A DNA stretch of 9,458 nucleotides from an uncultured Lachnospiraceae bacterium (GTDB lineage Bacteria > Bacillota > Clostridia > Lachnospirales > Lachnospiraceae), in the NCBI GenBank assembly GCA_946639085.1, contig CAMPBP010000030.1:1-9458 (forward strand), written 5' to 3'. Below are positions 6,717 through 9,458 of the stretch, piece by piece. Below the pieces are notes generated by a model, which saw only the letters and a list, made by a program, of their open reading frames with translations, had not been told where the DNA came from and made no database searches. Numbering within the stretch: position 1 is the stretch's first letter; the number at the start of each line of letters is the position of its first letter. The translations under genes were made by a program, and so were the position numbers.

Positions 6717-7691
6717 CTTTCTGATATTCAACTGTTTCTTCTGTATACGGATGTCATCCGCGACAAGCTTAAGCAAACTGTAGCTGTTGGCTATTCGCGA
6801 GAAAACACGGTCTGAATAAATGTCACGTATCTGTTCCAAAGAAAGATTCGTGGATATTATCGTAGACTTTTTCCTTAAATGTCGTTCGTTTATCAAAGCG
6901 AACAACGACGAAGCAACAAAGGAGTTAACCGTCTCCGTTCCAAGGTCGTCTATGATAAGCAAGTCACAATTATATAAGCAATCATAAAGATTGTAAAGTT
7001 CGTCTTTGGTGGCAGAAGATGAATGAAAAGTCTCTTTTGCGATGGTCTCGAAAAGTGAGATGCTGCTGTAATATACACATGAATAACCCTTTTCGATAAG
7101 CTCACCCGCCACACATCCCGACAGGAACGATTTGCCTGTTCCTACCGTTCCGTAGAGTAAGATGTTGCCCTTTTCGTTCTCAAAATCGTCGATGAGGCGC
7201 TTGCATCTGTCAACGGCGTTTTTAAAGAGCGTCAGCCCTTCGCCTTTGTAAAAATCATAAGACAGTTTTGAAAAATTGTTCTCTTCGATGAAAGAGCGCA
7301 TGTTTGAACTGTCGTAAAGAAGCTCGATTATCTGTCTTACAAAACAGTGGCATTTTGTGTTGCCGATATAACCGGTATCTTTGCAATCCTTGCAAGTGTA
7401 GATCGGATCGAGGTAATCTTCGGGAAGTCCCACACCCTTTAAAAGGTGAGCCTTCATTTCCTTAAGATCTTCAAGCAAAGCATGTAGTTCCTCGATGGGG
7501 CTTTCATCACCGGAGAGCTTTTTCTTGGCGTAATCCAAAGAAACCGTTATAACGGAATCTTCGAGCTCTTTAAATCCCTCAACATGAGAATAGACATATT
7601 CTTTTCTTTCGTCAAGAATACGTCTGTTGTTCATTTGAGTTTCGCCGTATTTTCTTATGATTGAATCGTACTGTGTGTTGGTTAATCCCAT
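6714..7691 (-). CDS. DnaC/DnaI-family AAA+ replicative helicase loader
   Basis: A 325-aa ATPase expected to load the hexameric replicative helicase on DNA at oriC or restart sites. Residues 1-90 form a helical N-terminal part. CKDCKDTGYIGNTKCHC (100-116) gives a CxxC...CxC cluster that probably binds zinc and contacts the helicase, as the zinc-binding N-terminal domain of Bacillus DnaI does. The AAA+ core follows: Walker A GTVGTGKS (181-188), Walker B LLIIDDLG (244-251), sensor I STN (280-282), and SDRVFSRI (293-300) carrying the arginine-finger and box VII residues. There is no transposase beside it, which argues against the IS21 IstB helpers that share this fold. It sits 54 bases downstream of the DnaD-domain gene, matching the dnaB-dnaI pairing of Bacillus. 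The ATG is preceded by a GGGG run at a fitting distance, a weak Shine-Dalgarno sequence. Confidence 0.92.
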   Translation of the reverse strand: MGLTNTQYDSIIRKYGETQMNNRRILDERKEYVYSHVEGFKELEDSVITVSLDYAKKKLSGDESPIEELHALLEDLKEMKAHLLKGVGLPEDYLDPIYTCKDCKDTGYIGNTKCHCFVRQIIELLYDSSNMRSFIEENNFSKLSYDFYKGEGLTLFKNAVDRCKRLIDDFENEKGNILLYGTVGTGKSFLSGCVAGELIEKGYSCVYYSSISLFETIAKETFHSSSATKDELYNLYDCLYNCDLLIIDDLGTETVNSFVASSLFALINERHLRKKSTIISTNLSLEQIRDIYSDRVFSRIANSYSLLKLVADDIRIQKKQLNIRK

Positions 7692-7745
7692 AGTGACCCC
7701 GCGAAACTTGGTTAATTACTAAGGTACAAAGAAACCTCTTACGCT

Positions 7746-8813
7746 TTATTGACCGCTTAAGATCTTTTCAAGTGAATCGAAATCGTAGTCGGTCTTTGCA
7801 AACTGCCCGAATGTACCGTTTGACTTCTCGTTGTTTGAGGTTTTTGCACGGTTTTGCTTGAACTTCTCGTCGGCTTTTGCGATATCGCTCATGTGGTGAA
7901 CGTTTTCTTTCTTCCATGAGGAAAGTATCTTATCGCAATATTCGAGTCTGTGAGAATCGGTGGCCATAACGGTTCTGTTGCAGGCTTCCAATATCACTTC
8001 GATATCGAAGCCGTACTCCTTGTACCATTTGTTGACCATGTCTACTTCCGGAGCCTGAGGGATGTTCGATTTGCCCAGTGCTTTGAGTATGGTATAAACA
8101 TACTTCTCGTACTTGGTGGTCGATAAAGCCTTGGCCTGCTTTGGAGTGGTGATCCCTGCCTGAGCCCAGTTGATGGCGACTTTCTTTATGTAAGAAAAGC
8201 TGTCCTTGCCCTTATCGAGGCAATACTGCAAAAGATAGTCGGTCATCTCGCAAGTGAACTTAAGCTCGTCGTAGATAAAATACAAAGCCTGGATGTCAGC
8301 GGATGAGAGAGTACGTTTAAGATACTGCTCGGCAACAAATACTATCTGAGCGGTCTCACCGGATTCTTTGAATGCCTTTAACTGCTCGAGAGTATAAGTT
8401 ACGTTTTCACGGATCTTAACGACGGGTTCTTCGTCGGGAACGACTTTTAAAGTCACATTGGACGCAGGTTCACCGATAAATGCGTCGTTAACGGGCTCAG
8501 CCTTGGCGGCTTTCTTTGTTTTACCCATCTCCAAAAATTTAACACCCGAAATAAGCCCGAAACTGTCGTAATCAAGTTCCAAAAGCCCACACTTCTTCCA
8601 ATATTCCAAAGATCTGACGATGTCTCTTTCGGTATAGTTGAAAAGGTCGGCCATCTTTGAAATGTCGGTGGAAAGCCCCGCACTCATCATTCTCAATAAA
8701 TAAAGATAAACCTTGATCTGCGCATCGTTGGCATCTTTTAAATACTTGTCGATAAAAAGATTCGAAACGACGGTAGCCTCAGCTTTATCCTCGCTGGTTA
8801 CATATAAATCCAT
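7746..8813 (-). CDS. DnaD/DnaB-domain primosomal protein (replication initiation/restart)
   Basis: A 355-aa DNA-binding protein predicted to act with DnaA or PriA and the helicase loader in building the primosome. Residues about 15-95 form a DnaD-type winged helix (VVSNLFIDKYLKDANDAQIK, then LSTDISKMADLFNYTERDIVRSLEYWKKCGLL). Residues about 100-135 are a Lys/Pro/Glu-rich linker. Two DnaB_2 helical domains follow, each ending in the family's YxxxIxxxW-type signature: SFSYIKKVAINWAQAGI (205-221) and LEYCDKILSSWKKENV (290-305). The tail DYDFDSLEKIL is a short C-terminal motif I associate with this family. I chose ATG 8813: longer in-frame forms to 8882 run back through a good promoter, and the conserved region begins just after this Met. 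AGGA abuts this ATG directly, and AAGGG lies about 14 bases upstream, so initiation spacing is odd. Confidence 0.88.
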   Translation of the reverse strand: MDLYVTSEDKAEATVVSNLFIDKYLKDANDAQIKVYLYLLRMMSAGLSTDISKMADLFNYTERDIVRSLEYWKKCGLLELDYDSFGLISGVKFLEMGKTKKAAKAEPVNDAFIGEPASNVTLKVVPDEEPVVKIRENVTYTLEQLKAFKESGETAQIVFVAEQYLKRTLSSADIQALYFIYDELKFTCEMTDYLLQYCLDKGKDSFSYIKKVAINWAQAGITTPKQAKALSTTKYEKYVYTILKALGKSNIPQAPEVDMVNKWYKEYGFDIEVILEACNRTVMATDSHRLEYCDKILSSWKKENVHHMSDIAKADEKFKQNRAKTSNNEKSNGTFGQFAKTDYDFDSLEKILSGQ

Positions 8814-8854
8814 TCCTGTTACACTCGCCCTTAAGTATTGTTCAGTCAAACGGA

Positions 8855-8882
8855 ATTTTAGCAAATATTTATGAAAAATCAA
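8855..8882 (-). promoter_or_regulatory. Extended -10 promoter of the dnaD-loader-prs operon
   Basis: Reading the - strand: TTGATT at 8882-8877 as the -35 box, a 16-base spacer, and TAAAAT at 8860-8855 as the -10 box, preceded by TGC (8863-8861), which makes an extended -10 (TGnTAAAAT). Transcription should start around 8848, giving a leader of about 35 bases to the ATG at 8813. The DnaA-box cluster begins about 70 bases upstream of the -35. Confidence 0.62.
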
Positions 8883-8950
8883 ATGGAAAAAGTGCCGAAA
8901 AAAACCAGTAAAATCAAGGGTTTGGGCGATTCGGACCCGGACGGAAAAAT

Positions 8951-8968
8951 TGTGGATAATGTGGATAA
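8951..8968 (+). promoter_or_regulatory. Two abutting perfect DnaA boxes
   Basis: TGTGGATAA occurs twice head to tail without a spacer (8951-8959 and 8960-8968). It is the exact complement of the consensus DnaA box TTATCCACA. Two perfect nonamers in 18 bases of non-coding DNA are very unlikely by chance, and the abutting direct-repeat layout could allow cooperative binding of DnaA. Confidence 0.82.
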
Positions 8969-9010
8969 AAATCTCGGTTTACCCAAAACACTGGAAAAAG
9001 CGGCAAAAAA

Positions 9011-9019
9011 ATATCCACA
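9011..9019 (-). promoter_or_regulatory. Inverted near-perfect DnaA box
   Basis: ATATCCACA on the + strand (TGTGGATAT on the - strand) matches TTATCCACA at eight of nine positions. It faces the opposite way to the two flanking pairs and lies in an AT-rich stretch (9001-9050 has only 12 G or C bases). Confidence 0.6.
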
Positions 9020-9049
9020 TTTTTCAAGTTACATAATATCCTTAAAAAA

Positions 9050-9067
9050 TGTGGACAATGTGGAAAA
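9050..9067 (+). promoter_or_regulatory. Two abutting near-perfect DnaA boxes at the murC stop
   Basis: TGTGGACAA (9050-9058) and TGTGGAAAA (9059-9067) each differ at one position from TGTGGATAA and are again head to tail without a spacer. Their layout repeats that of the perfect pair exactly 99 bases away. The second box ends at the base immediately next to the murC stop codon (9068-9070). Confidence 0.6.
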
Positions 9068-9458
9068 CTATTTTGAAACGATGCGGTCCGCGATTTTAAC
9101 TACATCTCCGGCACCGACGGTTATCAACAAATCCCCGTTGATACAATTTTTGTACAAATAGTCCAAAATCTCATCAAAAGAATGGAAATAATTACAGTCG
9201 GTTCCCAACTTTTTTATCTCTTCGTAAAGGTTTTGGGAATTGCATCCGTAAATATCCTTTTCTCTGGCGGGATAAACATCTGCAAGCACCACATGATCGG
9301 CCTTTGACAGAACGCTTGCAAATTCTTTCAGGAATGCCTTTGTACGCGTATACGTATGAGGCTGGAAAACGCACCACAGCTCTCTGTGGTCAACCTTCTT
9401 TGCAGCCTCCAAAGTAGCGTTTATCTCGGTGGGATGATGGGCATAATCGTCAATGACG
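9068..9458 (-). CDS. murC: UDP-N-acetylmuramate--L-alanine ligase, C-terminal part (5' end outside window)
   Basis: MurC joins L-alanine to UDP-MurNAc, the first step of the peptidoglycan stem peptide, in the cytoplasm. About 129 codons are present and the frame runs off the right edge. The visible part is the C-terminal Mur ligase domain: DDYAHHPTEI, a hallmark of the MurC/Mpl ligases, then CVFQPHTYTRTKAFLKEFA, then LADVYPARE, and finally DLLITVGAGDVVKIADRI near the end. The YPARE and GAGD motifs fit MurC better than Mpl. The stop TAG abuts a DnaA-like nonamer. I see no compact hairpin with a T-tract downstream, so read-through into the dnaD operon is possible. Confidence 0.95.
   Translation of the reverse strand, partial: VIDDYAHHPTEINATLEAAKKVDHRELWCVFQPHTYTRTKAFLKEFASVLSKADHVVLADVYPAREKDIYGCNSQNLYEEIKKLGTDCNYFHSFDEILDYLYKNCINGDLLITVGAGDVVKIADRIVSK
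9121..9129 (-). promoter_or_regulatory. Possible weak DnaA box inside murC
   Basis: TTATCAACA matches TTATCCACA at eight of nine positions, with the mismatch in the normally strongly conserved CCA core. It is within murC coding sequence, so codon choice alone could explain it. I list it only because it is next to the non-coding cluster. Confidence 0.25.

Larger units (their letters stand above)
8814..9067. other. Non-coding murC-dnaD interval
   Basis: This 254-base interval holds the dnaD leader and promoter, then a region without recognised signals (8883-8950), then the DnaA-box cluster (8951-9067). Possible long-range pairing on the - strand (CCAGT near 8994 with ACTGG near 8905, and TTTGGG with CCCAAA inside it) precedes a seven-T run at 8904-8898. 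The loop is too long and the helices too short for me to call this a terminator of murC. Confidence 0.6.

Noticed and set aside
6714..7691. Helicase loader as an IS21 IstB transposition helper.
   Set aside because: There is no IstA transposase and there are no terminal repeats, while the zinc-type Cys cluster and the DnaD-domain neighbour fit a chromosomal primosome loader.
8814..8882. N-terminal extension of the DnaD-domain protein up to the ATG at 8882.
   Set aside because: The extra 23 residues would be encoded by the extended -10 promoter and leader and show no family similarity; the family-like sequence starts after Met at 8813.
8898..8994. Possible murC terminator from long-range pairing before a seven-T run on the - strand.
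   Set aside because: The helices are only 5-6 bp, separated by an uneven internal loop and a very large apical loop; not a credible intrinsic terminator.
8871..9161. Open + strand frame of 96 codons across the murC-dnaD interval.
   Set aside because: No ribosome binding site precedes its ATG, its start overlaps the operon promoter, its VDNVDKN-like stretches are just the DnaA boxes translated, and its end runs antisense into murC.
9373..9390. Perfect 7-bp inverted repeat ACCACAG-CTCT-CTGTGGT.
   Set aside because: It lies inside the conserved murC coding region, encodes part of the DHRELWC segment, and has no T-tract; probably chance.

Overview
The window looks like chromosomal core DNA from a low-to-moderate GC Gram-positive bacterium, most likely a Clostridia member of the Lachnospiraceae type. 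Pointers are a DnaD-domain protein beside a DnaC/DnaI-type helicase loader (a Firmicutes primosome pairing), a SleB-type cell-wall hydrolase behind a long coiled coil, frequent AGA/ATA/TTA codons, and an intrinsic terminator with a T-tract. The taxonomic call is inference from gene content and protein style. I see no insertion sequence, phage gene, CRISPR array, tRNA or rRNA.

Left half, + strand (1-5463): the 3' part of a dCMP deaminase gene; a secreted coiled-coil/SleB-domain hydrolase that most likely starts at a TTG codon; a class I SAM-dependent methyltransferase with the unusual VPCCQHEL motif; and a large (844 aa) membrane-anchored extracytoplasmic protein that I cannot name, whose C-terminus resembles a C39-like peptidase fold without its catalytic His. 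This strand ends at a strong GCAA-loop hairpin (about 5470-5502) that can serve both converging transcription units.

Right half, - strand (9458-5511): the 3' part of murC, then a 254-bp non-coding interval, then a three-gene unit: DnaD-domain protein (8813-7746), DnaC/DnaI-like AAA+ helicase loader (7691-6714), and a long divergent PRPP synthetase (6701-5511). The loader stop codon overlaps the ribosome binding site of the PRPP synthetase gene, which suggests coupling. The unit joins replisome loading with supply of PRPP, the nucleotide precursor.

The most striking non-coding signal is in the murC-dnaD interval. Two abutting perfect DnaA boxes (TGTGGATAA twice, 8951-8968), one inverted near-perfect box (9011-9019) and a second abutting pair of near-perfect boxes (9050-9067) lie just upstream of a good extended -10 promoter for the primosome operon. 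This suggests that the initiator DnaA controls its own helicase-loading genes, or that the site titrates DnaA or acts as an origin-like element.
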